Origin: Axinella damicornis
Lineage: Eukaryota; Porifera; Demospongiae; Axinellida; Axinellidae
Length of the DNA stretch: 64,000 nucleotides
Assembly (NCBI GenBank): GCA_963931865.1
Contig: OZ007515.1
Location: 8,848,685 to 8,912,684 of the forward strand
Direction of reading: 5' to 3'
Shown: positions 35,301-46,479 of the stretch, piece by piece
How positions within the stretch are numbered: position 1 is the stretch's first letter
Layout: every line of letters starts with the position of its first letter
Notes under the pieces: model-generated
The model's database searches: none
What the model was told of the DNA's origin: nothing
The model's input: only the letters and a program-made list of their open reading frames with translations
Position numbers and translations under genes: made by a program

Positions 35301-35718
35301 CATGCAATGGGGTATTACCTTGCTCATCTGGAATATTGAAGTCACATTCTTGTGAGCTTAACAGAACTTTGATGGAGTCAAGACGACCATATTCCGAGGC
35401 AACAAAAAGAGGGGTTTTACCCTCACTATTCCGGGTGTTTATCTGACACTGCTGATGAGCAACAAGGAATTCAACAACAGAAGGGAATACATGCTTACAC
35501 GCTGCATGCAGTGGGGTATTGCCATTTCCATCTGGAATGTTGAGGTCACAGTATTGCCTGCTTACAAGTACCTTGACAATGTCCAGGTGAGCATATTCAG
35601 AGGCAACATAAAGAGGAGTTTCACCGTCTCTGTTCTGGGTGTTAATGCTTATACTGCTGAGTAGAGAAGTCACTTTATTTAATTCCCCTCTCTCACAAGC
35701 CGTGTGCAGCTTACTCAT
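29311..35718 (-). CDS. Ankyrin–Roc–COR–Death domain protein (DAPK-like without kinase)
   Basis: Three exons: 35718–30864, 30504–30421 and 29633–29311. Donor (AAG|GTGAGA, GTT|GTGAGT) and acceptor (TGTAG, TGCAG) sites join in one frame and give about 1750 residues. Residues 1 to ~1000 are about 30 ankyrin repeats (GNTPLHTACKHGHHSTVE type). A Ras-like Roc GTPase follows, with P-loop GNPETGKST (about 1028), DLAGQ and SHAD (about 1153). Next are a COR-like region and a C-terminal Death domain with KTFGTILLEDDSGARV and QQWLTGRGKQPVTWATLVEV. This is the C-terminal order of DAPK1; the kinase is absent. Such proteins are thought to be signalling scaffolds in stress or immunity; that role is inferred. 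A 3-bp insertion makes an in-frame TAA at 34846–34848 (codon 291). The true start could instead be the ATG at 34795–34797. Intron 2 holds a TA-flanked MITE. Confidence 0.85.
29805..30337. mobile_element. TA-flanked MITE in intron 2
   Basis: CCATATAGCGGGTTATTTTC at the left matches CCGTATAGCGGGTTATTTTC read inward from the right end. TA dinucleotides flank both sides (29803–29804 and 30338–30339), as for Tc1/mariner-type elements. The interior has GGGTGGAAATTTT-type subterminal repeats and no transposase. Confidence 0.7.
33742..34797 (-). repeat. 1,053-bp in-frame duplication inside the ankyrin region
   Basis: The block starting MNTPLHIACHTKALRIIRLL at 34797 recurs at 33744, 1,053 bp (351 codons) later, with few differences. 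Below it is an inner two-fold repeat of SEHGDLDTVKSLMS/HENGNTALHTACKYG units. The nesting shows repeat-unit expansion by unequal exchange while the reading frame was kept. Confidence 0.85.
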
Positions 35719-36921
35719 GTTTCTACCATTTTTCCATTACAAATGGGCCTATAGAAAGAATGGAGAGATTGTATACGTAGTAATGCATGTGTATACCTGT
35801 CAATTTAGTCATTAGAAAGTTGGACAGCAATAGCAGCAAATGGTAGTAGTCTTTGTCTGCACAAACTTCATCATCAAACAATGCAACATTTCGTCTTTAT
35901 GGCCTGGGGTGCCGTTTGTTGTCAAAATTATGTTTCTTGCATCGTTTATACTTTTACAGAACTCTGTGATCACATGCAGCAACCTTTGTTTAGTAACCAA
36001 GGCTATTATTCGAGTAGCATATGAATATTGTATATTCACATAATATTATCAGCTTTTTATTATAAAGTTAGTTCGCTATCCGTTCTGGTGTTATATCCGT
36101 TGCGGGTTTATAAATACATTGCAGATGTATTTTACAAATCTGTAAATGGATTTAGACAACGGATTTAGTACATCCATAATGTGTTTATAAATCCGCAGCA
36201 AAATCCAAACTGGATTTATGTAACACCAGCAGCTAGTAATTTCTCCGTGTTTGTAAAGCTGAAACAGGTTTAAGTCAATGTCAAAATTTAATAAAATCCA
36301 CAATGGATTTAGTAAGGTTCCTGTTTAATAGGTACAGGCTGAATGCCGTTGTGGGCGTAAGTCGTCACATGTTTACAGAGTTGGATGATTCTGATGATAT
36401 TGCTGATTGTACATGTTCTTGTGCTTCCATGACTCCACAATGATATGCAAGCTACAAGTTTGCAGGAACTATGCACCATGTCTCCTTTATTTTCCACCTG
36501 GTATTCACTTCTTTCATACCTCGCACCATGCATATGCAACTGGAATATGCTTACCATACATGCACCCACCCTACCTTCTTCTGTATCATCATTTATTTGG
36601 GCATACATGCAAAATTAGCTATTGTACAGCTATACTGTGTGTCGTTTGCATTTCTGCAAAATTTTCATAGAAAAAAGGAAAAAGAAAGAATTTCAAACAA
36701 CTTCCAGCATGAAGAGCAGCCCTTGGAGATTCTAACTGGCTCCTGCATGCAGGTCTCCAGTTGCTGAGAATCTCTCCAGCCACCTGGAAGCTGTACATTT
36801 CTAGTCGGAGACGCCTTACCTGGGCTTCATTACACAATGAATGGTCGGAACTGCCATAAGAGTCCAGTTTATTATTTCTCTTTTTGCAAAATAGCAAGGG
36901 GTGATGTCAGTATTAGCACAG
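35719..36921. other. Upstream flank of the ANK gene, no gene seen
   Basis: Presumed promoter and 5'-UTR side of the minus-strand gene. A MITE lies at 36085–36229. Remaining ORFs are short and unrecognised. Confidence 0.5.
36085..36229. mobile_element. 145-bp MITE
   Basis: CTGGTGTTATATCC at the left pairs with GGATTTATGTAACACCAG at the right, with a 4-base size difference. The interior is made of repeated GGATTT and AAATCC words (TTTATAAATCCGC, CAACGGATTTAG). No target duplication found. Confidence 0.55.
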
Positions 36922-37152
36922 TCACCTGTAAAACAGCAACCCAACTAGCTTTCGGCCTTTGGAGGTAATGTGATTAGTCCAGGAGAGATCAGATGAGATA
37001 GTGAGGCCCAGGGTATTAACACTGTTGACAATATTGCACTGGCACCAATGCTTACAAGGACGCATTAGTAGACTTATGCGCTCTTGGGGGTGGTCACTCC
37101 AATATGCACTGTACATAGAGCTGCCACAACCTGAGACCACGGCAAATATCAA
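36922..37152 (-). pseudogene. Non-LTR reverse transcriptase C-terminal fragment
   Basis: Minus-strand translation includes NTLGLTISSDLSWTNHI followed by GRKLVGLLFYR. This matches the region after the catalytic core of CR1/Jockey-type LINE reverse transcriptases (LG…D.L.W..HI…A.…LG). No other RT domain is adjacent in this orientation. It is a dead fragment. Confidence 0.65.
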
Positions 37153-37389
37153 CCGTGGCTGCGTGACTTTTTTGCAGTGTATGGGGTGATACAGTAGGCC
37201 AGACCTACATCCCCCATATACAGGATTGTCACCCTGGCTGCAGCTCTAAGTGGAGTGACCACCTCTCGTCGGCTTTCCTTTCTATTTTCACCATTTCACC
37301 ACCCCAGACGTCTAATTTGGTCTCTCCACTTCCGTTTGTACTGGTCTCATCATTGAGCCTCTATAGGTTTGCGTATAAATGGCTCCCAA

Positions 37390-37510
37390 TTGTTTGGATG
37401 CCAGCAAAGCTTTTGATTGTGTAAATCATCACAGTGTATTCATTAGATAGTTGGAAAGAGGACTATACCTGCAGTTCTGAATCAATATCTGTTATCGGTA
37501 TCAGAGTGAA
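37390..37510 (+). pseudogene. Non-LTR reverse transcriptase core fragment
   Basis: Plus-strand translation shows LDASKAFDCVNHH, then LERGL and a WYQSQ-like YQSEHMK, with stops between. DxSKAFDxVNH is the first catalytic-aspartate motif of LINE RTs. It lies 240 bp from an opposite-strand RT fragment, so these are two separate fossils or a rearranged one. Confidence 0.6.
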
Positions 37511-39406
37511 CACATGAAGTCCACTGGAGTGCCTCCCTGGAAAAGTCTCCGTCCAGGGTTCCAGTGTCATAAAAATATATAAATGGCATCCTGGGATCCC
37601 CATATTCTGGGGATCCTGTCGTACCTGTGAACCGCGACTGCTGACTATTGACAAGTCCGACACTGGGGGCAGTATGGGTTCAGTTCTCAAGTGCAAGATG
37701 GGAGAGTATAATGTTGCAAAATCAGATGCTCAGAGAGACAGGTGTATTGTGCAAGAAATCAGAGATCAGGAGATTAGTCAATAGCTGCAATGTTCATCTA
37801 TTAAGCCTGAGGAGCAAGGCATGGAAAGACGATTCTCATTTAGCTGCTGTAAGCAGGAACCCTGAGGAGTACTTGTTTGTACAGTAAAATATGGAAGTGG
37901 TAGCTATAGCTACCGGTATTTCCATATGGAGAGAAGCATAGTAGTCTTCCAGGAAAGGTATAGCTACTAGGTGGTGGTTAAAGTAATTTCTCTGTGACGT
38001 ACTACTATACACCGGAGTCAGCTCATACTTTACTCAAGAGCAAATCAAGACAAAAACATCATCATAATGACTATGCCAGTTATCATATGTCTCCAGAAAG
38101 TTTGGCGCTTCTTTCTTCAGGATCCATGCCTCTAGGCTGCATGCTCCAGCTTGCCTTTTGGCCAAGTTAATTATGTAGGGCTCACAAAAGGTGAGCCATG
38201 ACCTCCAGAATGCAGACTCCTTGCTTATTTTAGAAGTAGAAACTCACTGCGGTGGCGGAGTTATGAACTGCCACACAGTTCAGGATACATCATGTTGGCT
38301 ACGTAATTGTGAAACTAACCCAAGTGTAAGTATAATTATGTATGTAAGCTATGTTAGTATACATGTATACCTACGCTGGTCATGCATGATTCAACATGTA
38401 CCTACGCTGGTCATGCATGACTCAACATGTACCTACGCTGGTCATGCATGACTCAACATGTACCTATGCAGGTCATGTATGGCTCACCCTCATGGTACCT
38501 ACTCAGCTCATGCCCCAGCATGACTTGCGTGTATAGCAATGGCAGCCATATAGGGAACGTTTACTGCTCATAGCTCCGCTGCCTATATAGTCGCTTGCAT
38601 TGTGGAATTAACACATGATGCAAAAATAAGACATTAACGGCACGACGTACGAAACAGAAAATTTACGTATATGTGCTCAGGCTCACCCCAACAATGTAGC
38701 TACACAAGCTTCAAATTCATGAATACACAGAAAATGCACGTGTTCAGTTCACTGCTTTGCTGTATGCATGCTTTCCGGTAGGCGTGGTCATCTGAAGCAT
38801 GTCTATGTAACTGCCGTGCACTGTTCTCCCTCCCTCTAATGCGAATGGAGGTGAGACCTCTACAGAGAGCTGCCTAGCACCGGACTGCTCACACAGACGA
38901 ATGAGGGGACAGTAGTTGAGTGAGCAAAGAATGGATGTTCTACAGGAACAGTGATCTTGGCATGGCATATCAGGAGTCAGCCCATCCTCTTAATCGAGAA
39001 GCATAGCAACCTAGCCTAAAGTCTCGGCTCCCTCACTACATCTGCAAGAGTCTGGCGTAGCTCCTTACTACTCTGACCACCAACAGCCTGAGGGTCTGGT
39101 GAAGATGTAGCAACCACATGTGTAAATTGCACTTGGTAAAATTCCCATATGTACTCAGTCACAGCTACATTCCTTACTTGGATGCATTCGAATTCACGCG
39201 GCAGGAAGCTGTTGGTGATGGCTAAGTAGAAATTCCTTGCCAAGGAGTGACCAGAGGTGAGTCTTGAAGGCTAGAACAGCATTTTTATCAAACGGCTACA
39301 CTTGTAAAGATGTAATTACTACGCAGAAATTGGCAATGGACGAACGTGATTCGTCTACCCGAAATCCAGACTGCTGACCTCAGCACATACGGGAATTTTG
39401 CCAAGT
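37511..39406. other. Intergenic, with a 31-bp tandem repeat
   Basis: No gene recognised. Notable: a 31-bp tandem repeat at 38361–38485 and, near 38537–38585, GCAATGGCAGCC…CTGCTCATAGCTCC, which resembles an array half-module. Confidence 0.45.
38361..38485. repeat. 31-bp tandem repeat, about 4 copies
   Basis: CCTACGCTGGTCATGCATGA followed by YTCAACATGTA starts at 38370, 38401 and 38432; a diverged fourth copy (CCTATGCAGGTCATGTATGG) follows. Confidence 0.8.
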
Positions 39407-39408
39407 GT

Positions 39409-39456
39409 CACCAGGCCCACTTCCACATTCCGCGTGTGGGCCTGGGTACGAGGCTA
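39409..39456. mobile_element. Truncated TIR-family palindrome
   Basis: CCAGGCCCAC and GTGGGCCTGG form the stem, and the right side continues to GTACGAGGCTA. The left TAGCCTCGTA part is missing. Flanks GCCAAGTGT and GGCAAGTGT match at 8 of 9 positions. Confidence 0.55.
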
Positions 39457-39831
39457 GCTAGTGGCAAGTGTGGTTTCACACATGGTACTAATTATGGCAA
39501 CTGTAAGTCCTGTAGGTTTTATTGGGGAGTCAATACATCTTCATCAGACCTTCCTCATGAACCTGGTGTGGTTTCGAGACTACAGCCTTAAGTTGTGTGA
39601 TAACATCTTTGGTGAGCACTGGTATGTACAAAGGTTGTGTCTAGTCCCACCCCCCGAACATCGACTTCCATTCATCACATAGCTAGTGAGCTAGTAGGAA
39701 GGCCACACATCACCAAGTACAAAGGTCGCTTGAGTCACTCATCTAGTCTAGTCCCGCCCCCCCTAACATCCCACCTCCGTCACGCACACAAAATTATTGC
39801 CAAGCAGGAAGCAAGGCAATTGATCATGCAG

Positions 39832-39863
<32 letters not shown>

Positions 39864-40237
39864 ATGTCTTGTCATTGGGCCTCACACATAAATTACACGT
39901 ACAAACCCCTGGGACACATGTAAGGATGTCACTCATACTCACTATGCATGTGTGTGGGGGCACTTACACAGCGAATGTCGTCCTTACAATATAAGTAGCT
40001 AACAGAGTTGCAGCTCCAAAAATGAGTATGGATTTTGCGGTTGCTTCCTTACTTGACCGCTGAGGAGTGAGTCAGAGTGAGCTATATAACCAGGCTAGCC
40101 TCGTTTCTTTCTGTTCTTCGATTTCGGTTTCACTTTGCGTTGACAATAATACACAGATGCTGAAGAGCGGTGAACAACGGGGAAGGCCTGGTATCATTCA
40201 TGACGTGAGTTACGTCAGGTGGATGCGAGGTGGACGT

Positions 40238-40281
<44 letters not shown>

Positions 40282-41264
40282 TAGTCGTTTCAGCAGGTCC
40301 TGAAGCAGTTCATCATCCAGTCGGCTCGGTTCAAACGTTCTGTGGCTAGTTGAGACTCTCAGACGATCTGCACAACTTCGTCGGCCAGTTTTTTATTTGC
40401 GGTTGCCCCCCCCCCCCCCCCCCCCAGTCCACCTAGACATCAATCACATGATGTGGTGTAATACCATAACTGACTGAGTAGTTGGGGCGAGCCTGAGCGA
40501 GCCCCACACTAGCGTGACTTCATTGCGTTGTGCGTGTGTATGTTTGCTTGCTTGGATCTTGCAAATACCGTAAATTTTAAATCAGCGAATTTCACTTGCA
40601 CATGCATCACAACCAGTCCAATCGCCAAATCAGTCAAATCCATTCACGCCTGTACAAATTTATTTACAACGGCACGTATGCGTAACGCGGAACATTTCCG
40701 GAAGTATACGGTATAACTAAATCTGAAGTGATGAAGTGATCACACAAAAAGGTTATATCTTCGGATGTGGTGTAGTGATTATAATACTTTTGGTATGCAA
40801 GCTCAGCTACAGCAGCTCTACACACCAATGCATGTACAAAGTTTGTAGCTTACTCAGAACGAGAGATATGACCTGACAACTGGAATTGAGTGAAAATGAG
40901 CACCATCGTTCCGGTGGTTAGTGGAGAAGAGAGCTGTCTCGTCGCCGATCGCCGATCTGAAACGAAAGGTAGGTCGCCACTTCTCCACGATCTGTTCTGG
41001 GATTACGACAAGGTGGGTGGGGCTTCGCCGGTGGGGGCGCGCGGCATGACAGGCCAGGCAGCGCAGCGCAGATAGTCTCACAGACCAGCCTCGCGCGGCC
41101 CACCACAGGGTGGCCGTGGCCAGCCGTGGGTAGGGCTTTGCCAGTGGGGGCGTGCGTGACCGGTCAAGCGGCGGCTACACTGGTTAACAGATTCTGGAAT
41201 AACGACAAGGTGGGTGGGGTTTTAAAGGTGAGGGCGGGGCTAATGGCAGGACTACAGTCATGCC
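39457..41264. other. Intergenic, simple repeats and poly(G)/poly(C)
   Basis: Includes (GTAT)n at about 39832–39861, a 42-base poly(G) run (40238–40279) and a 20-base poly(C) run (40406–40425) that could pair across about 130 bp, and a diverged tandem duplication around 41003–41215 sharing GACAAGGTGGGTGGGG and CAGTGGGGGCG. An ATG at 40896 runs into an AAAG|GTAGGT donor-like site, a possible isolated first exon of unknown gene. Confidence 0.45.
40238..40279 (+). repeat. Poly(G), 42
   Basis: Longest G run in the window; a poly(C) run of 20 follows at 40406–40425 with GGTGGACGTG/…AGTCCACC flanks partly complementary. Confidence 0.9.
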
Positions 41265-41307
41265 TAGCCTCGTACCCAGGCCTTCAATCGCGCTGGGTAC
41301 GAGGCTA
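41265..41307. mobile_element. 43-bp minimal TIR-family palindrome, 10-bp TSD
   Basis: TAGCCTCGTACCCAG … CTGGGTACGAGGCTA with only 13 bp between. Flanked by the exact repeat CAGTCATGCC (41255–41264 and 41308–41317). Confidence 0.85.
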
Positions 41308-43002
41308 CAGTCATGCCATACCTGGCTGTTTGTACAGCAAGGCCACTGTTCTATTCCTTTGATGCACGGTGCTGTGGGCGACGCACGGTGTGCTGTTCGG
41401 CAACGTGCGGTGGACGACGGCCTTCCTTTTGGCCGACGTGCTGTGGGCGACGCGTGGTGGGCCGCGCCCCCTACTAATTATACCGAAATGCACGGACCCT
41501 ATAGCAGTGGAAGAATAACAGAGGGAAGGGTACACACTGACCAACACTGAATGCATTAGGACACTATGTGCAAAACAGAAATGTTATCGAACCCACAATA
41601 GGATACCAAAGCCAATCAAGGCTAGCACCAAATGCAATATTAAGAGTTGCACAACCATCCAGTGTACAGTAAAACCGTAGCACACAGGCTCTAGGAGATG
41701 CTCAAATTATAAGAGGGTTATAGCAGAGCCAGGGATACTATAGGGCATATCATTCCCAATTGGGTTGTGTATACTGATCATTACAAAATGCTGTGTTTTG
41801 ACACCATAGAGAGGGTTTGTTGTCACATGAATCCACAGTATATATGGATGGATTGAGAAGGCGGCTGATTGTCAGTGGTATGGGAGGTACCAGTGAACAT
41901 ACATGTAGAAAGCATAGCCTGATAGGCACAATTGGTTCTAAGTGGCTACATGTGGCCAAATGTTATTATGTGTATCCACATGTGCATGCTTAATCATACT
42001 GTATTGAGAGATCATCCGGATCAGGGTTATAAAAGCTGGTGCCATTTCTAGTAACCTTCATCCACAAACTTAAAACTTACTCTGCTAGTTCAGTATACCC
42101 ATAGCTAACTGCTATTAGCCCTAACAGCCGTGTTCCAGCCCCCAGGAAGAAGATATACCCTTGAACACCACTTTTGACCTTACAAAAAAGGTCAACATGA
42201 GCACACTAAATCGCTAATTCCCTTTATGCTCGCCGTCTTTGACCAAGATTAGGTAGCTATTACTACAACCATACTCCTACTTACCTCGAAACAGTGTAGC
42301 CCGACCCTTCGCCATCTTCGAGGAGAGAAATAACATGGCTTGAACTGCACGATGTAGAAATCGCCATTTTCGGAAAGGATGTGGCCGTGCGCTGTAATTA
42401 AATTCCCGGAAGTTTGTACGTTGGCGATTGGACTGCAATGAGCTCTACGCACCTTGATACGCGATGCAAGGAATCGTGAACCGTCTAGCTACCTGTTCGA
42501 CGGACGATATCGACAACAAAGACGGAGAGACCACTCGTGGACATTGGCTAGAGCACCATGAACATTCTGCCTCCTCGGTGGCGACACTGACAAAGGCAGA
42601 GACTGCGGCTCAGAGTCGCGTGGCGCCGGCCATGGCCGGTGATGTTGGTGCTAGACTGCTTCAGCTACAAACGCTAACCTGACTCACAGTTGCTGTGATG
42701 TACACGAGTGTATGTTTAGTGCCATAATTTCTGTGGCCTATGCTCATTGCCCTGTCACAGTGTCCATTATCGGAGGTTTGACTGTATACAGTGTACAGTG
42801 TCGGATCCTGATGCAGACGATGACTATGAATTTGATTATGACTAGTCTATGCATGTGTTGGCATGGTGAAAAAGACTGCAGCATGAAAATTTAATTAGCT
42901 ATAATATTATACTCTTGTGGCCTAGCTTGAGTGGGTGGGGCTCCTAGGTGGGGCTCCTGGAAAAATGAAAATAATTGCCTGAAATGTGTTATGGTAATGG
43001 TA
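41308..43002. other. Intergenic, possible unassigned exons
   Basis: No gene identified. Around 42287–42452 the minus strand has an open frame (…YFSPRRWRRVGLHCFE) ending at a strong GTAAGT donor, and a 72-codon plus-strand ORF starts at 42464 from the same GC-richer patch. The two could be divergent first exons, but neither has recognisable homology. Confidence 0.35.
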
Positions 43003-43310
43003 TGTAGCAAGGGAAGCCCCTGGTTGGAAATCAAAGTACATAAGAAGGACCCATTATATAGCACAAGAACTAGCATACATAATGGGTCACTCTTATGTAG
43101 CAAGGGCAGCCCCTGGATAATTGGTAGGTAATCAAAGTACATAAGAAGGACCCATTATATAGTACAAGACCTAGCATATACAATGGGTCACTCTTATGTA
43201 GCAAGAGCAGCCCCTGGATAATTGGTAGGTAATCAAAGTACATAAGAAGGACCCATTATATAGCACAAGACCTAGCATATATAATGGGTCACTCTTATGT
43301 AGATGGGTGG
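43003..43310. repeat. ~100-bp tandem repeat, 3 copies
   Basis: TATGTAGCAAGGGCAGCCCC, then TGGATAATTGGTAGG, AAGTACATAAGAAGGACCCA and TAATGGGTCACTCT recur from about 43003, 43096 and 43197. Shorter units with CATAAGACAGACCC and TAGTATAGGGGTCT follow to about 43450. Confidence 0.75.
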
Positions 43311-43495
43311 AGCATGGGTAAGTACATAAGACAGACCCATATAGTATAGGGGTCTGCTGACATAAGAAAGACCCTTATAGTATAGGGGTCTCATGTACAT
43401 AAAACAGACCCTTAATAGTTAGTACATAAAACCAACAGACCCCTATAGTAAACGGATCTTTTCCTTCATAAAGTACTTGTCTACCAACCTGTGGG

Positions 43496-45561
43496 ATGTC
43501 TAGTGTTCGTCTGCAGCCTCCTTCCTCGTTCGAGTTCAAGAACCCAGATGAGTGGCCGAAATGGAAGCGCAGATTTCAGCAGTTCCGCCTGGCATCTGGC
43601 CTTTCCGAAGAAAGCGAGTAGAAACAAGTCAGTACGCTGATGTACTGCATGGGAGAGGATGCAGAGGACACCCTCGCGTCCGCGAACATCTCAGAAGAGG
43701 AACGAAAGACATAGCTACGAGACTGTGATCGCAAAATTTGACGAGTTCTTCAAGGTCAGGAAGAACGTTGTTTTTGAGCGTGCTAGATTCAATCGGCGCA
43801 GCCAGCGACAAGACGAGTCAGCTGAACAGTTTATTACAAGTCTATATAGCCTCGTACCCAGGCCTTCATGGGTAAGGTAGGGCGGGGTAATTCAGGCCAC
43901 GGGTAATTCGGGCCACTTCAACTTCAGGTCAACGGTAACTAAAAACGGACAGACTTTAGGCAAACTTCTGGCCATGTAGTGCGACTTCTACAGAGACCGC
44001 CTCACATTTGTGGGTCATGTGATTGACGAACAGGGGGTGTCACCTGACCCTCACAAGACATCCGCTATTGTGGCAATGGAGAGACCAAAAACCCCAACAG
44101 AACTCCGAAGATTTTTGGATATGGTCAATCAACTGGGAAAATTCACTCCCAACATTGCCGAAATGTCCCAGCCACTGCGTGAGCTCCTTAGTAGTAAGAA
44201 GTCGTGGGTGTGGGGCCCACCTCAAGAGTCCGCATTTGAGAGGGAGCTCACACAGCCAACTGTGCTAGCCCTGTACAACCCAGATGCGAACCTGAAGATC
44301 TCCACAGATGCGTCATCCCTATGGGTTGGGAGTGGTGCTCCTCCAGCAGCACTCAGCCACACAGTGGAGGCCAGTGGCACATGCTTCTCGGTCCATGAGC
44401 GAAACGGAACAGAGATACTCACAAATTGAGAAAGAAGTACTGGCAATTGTGTGGGTGTGCGAGAAGTTTGCTGACTATGTCGTGGGGAAGCGAATTCAGC
44501 TAGAGACTGATCATAAACCCCTAGTCCCCCTCCTCAGCACCACACACCTTGACTGAATACCGCCTCGAGTGCTACGTTTCAGGTTACGCCTTGCGAGATT
44601 TGACTACAGCATCGAACATGTTCCTGGGAAATTTCTGTATACTGCCGATACACTTTCCCGTGCCCCCACCGATTTGCCGACTGGAGAAGCCAGTGATACA
44701 GAGCTCTTTGTGGGAGCTATTGTTGCCTACCTGCCAGCAAGCCAAGACCGCCTCAATGAGTATCGGAAGGCTCAGGAAGCAGATGCCACCTGCTCCCGAC
44801 TGATTCACTTCTGTAAGCATGGCTGGCCAGGGAAGCATCAGGTGAAAGGAGACCTCTCACGGTATTGGGCAATGAGAGGAGAGATTACCTTCTGTGACGA
44901 TCTCCTCTTATTTGGCAGCCGTATTGTTGTTCCAAAGAGTCTGCAAGCTGAGACGCTGCAGAAAATTCATCATGGGCACCAAGGTATTCAGAGATGCCAC
45001 CAGAGAATCTCCACAGCTGTGTGGTGGCCTGGTGTGTCATGTGAAATCGAAAGCTTCATCAAGTCTTGCCCCAGCTGTCAAAGGACTACCACTCCTCCAA
45101 AGGAACCATTGCTGCAGTCGACACTACCTGATCATCCTTGGGAAAGGATAGCCTCTGACTTGTTCCAGCTAAATGGAGCAAACTATCTCCTTGTGGTCGT
45201 CTACTACTCGAGATATGTGGAAGTCCAGAAACTCCACTCCACATCCTCTGCAAGTGTCATCACTGCCTTGAAGGCTCTCTTCTCTCGCCACGGCATTCCA
45301 TCCACCCTTGTGAGTGATAACGGGCCGCAGTATGACTCCCACGAGATGAAACAGTTTGCTGAGTCCTATGGCTTCTCTCATCTCACCAGTAGCCATCACT
45401 ATCCTCAAGCCAATGGACAGGCCAAGAGAGCGGTGAGGACGGTGAAAGGCCTTCTGGAGCACTCTCTTCCTCTAGTCACAAATATTGCCAAATTTGGTTT
45501 CCTGTTGAAACAATATTTGCCAAATATGGCAAGTACATGCATGGATTTCCACTTCCTCTAG
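43496..45561 (+). pseudogene. Internally deleted Ty3/gypsy retrotransposon
   Basis: Gag-like coding starts at 43496 (FEFKNPDEWPKWKRRFQQFR, YCMGEDAEDTLASANISEE) with a stop at 43619–43621. At about 43849 it runs into an orphan TIR end (TAGCCTCGTACCCAGGCC). Coding resumes near 43990 in the C-terminal part of RT (FVGHVIDEQGVSPDP, RPKTPTELRRFLDMVNQLGK). RNase H pieces follow in two frames (STDASS; YSQIEKEVLAIVWVCEKF). The integrase (to 45561) has the H-H-C-C zinc finger (IHHGHQG…CPSC) and a DDE core with SDLFQ, LVSDNGPQYDS and YPQANGQAKR. Protease and the RT catalytic core are deleted; the integrase C-terminus and LTRs are not found. It is not functional. Confidence 0.85.
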
Positions 45562-45590
45562 TCACAAATATTGCCAAATTTGGATATCAG
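45465..45590. repeat. 84-bp direct duplication at the integrase end
   Basis: CTTCCTCTAGTCACAAATATTGCCAAATTTGG occurs twice, 84 bp apart. Its TTGCCAAAT… words resemble the 73-bp satellite at 47536–47835, suggesting related satellite sequence joined to the retrotransposon. Confidence 0.55.
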
Positions 45591-45664
45591 ATTTTACAAG
45601 TTTACAATATATATCAATTATGTATGCAGTATAATAATCAATCAAGTGACAATGACAAGATAAG

Positions 45665-46159
45665 TCAGTTTAATGCTAATGGCGTTTTGGCTTTCTCACA
45701 GCAATGGGTAGGGTGTAAATGAGTCCTTTCTCGCTCTTTTCCTACTTGTGTTTCCCTCAAGGGGCTTTTTATCGGTGAAACCATCTCAAAACCACGTAGC
45801 ATAAGATCAATGGCTATCTCCTCATTCCTTTCCTCGGTTCCCTCCTGTTGGTGCTCCACCTCTGTCCCCTCATTCTGTTGGTGCCCCATCTCAATGTTCT
45901 GTTCCTTCTCTATCTCTATCTCCACTGTCCCTGTCCTCTCCTTCTGTTGGTGCTCCGTCTCTGTCCCCTCATTCCGTTGGTGCCCCATCTCAATGTTCTG
46001 TTCCTTCTCTATCTCTATCTCCACTGTCCCTGTCCTCTCCTTCTGTTGGTGCTCCGTCTCTGTCCCCTCATTCTGTTGGTGCTCCATCTCGATGTTCTGT
46101 TCCTGCTCCGTCTCTATCTCCTCCTGTCTTATGTTCGATTCGATATCACTTTCTTTCAC
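45665..46159 (-). CDS. Glu/Gln-rich repetitive ORF, 164 aa, unknown
   Basis: A minus-strand ORF with a 33-residue (99-bp) tandem unit containing TETEHQQKERTGTVEIEIEK and EQNIEMGHQ, about 2.5–3 copies, then a non-repetitive tail (AIDLMLRGFEMVSPIKSPLR). The highly charged composition would favour helix or coiled coil. No family is recognised. Its perfect frame could simply reflect a 99-bp minisatellite with period divisible by three; no splice or promoter evidence supports it strongly. Confidence 0.3.
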   Translation of the reverse strand: MKESDIESNIRQEEIETEQEQNIEMEHQQNEGTETEHQQKERTGTVEIEIEKEQNIEMGHQRNEGTETEHQQKERTGTVEIEIEKEQNIEMGHQQNEGTEVEHQQEGTEERNEEIAIDLMLRGFEMVSPIKSPLRETQVGKERERTHLHPTHCCEKAKTPLALN

Positions 46160-46479
46160 GTGACACCGAATGTCAAGATTGTAGTGGGCATAGAGAGCTG
46201 TAAGTACCCCTCTAAGCTTGTTGGTCCAGTTGCCTTTGAAGTTTTCTGGAACAGAATCTCTTGGATGCTGGAATGGGACATCTGTGGGCCACCAAGATGG
46301 AGCTGTTTCTTAATTTCCAGTTGATAGAAAGATCTTTTCCGAGACCAACTAGCATGGTGCTCAAGGTTTTCAAGTTGAGAGTAGAAATCTTTCCGGGTAG
46401 ATCTTAAATCTGAATTAAATCGGCTAAAATCTAGTTTCTTAACTTAAAGTTAAGAAACTAGATTTAAGTGGTTTGTCTA

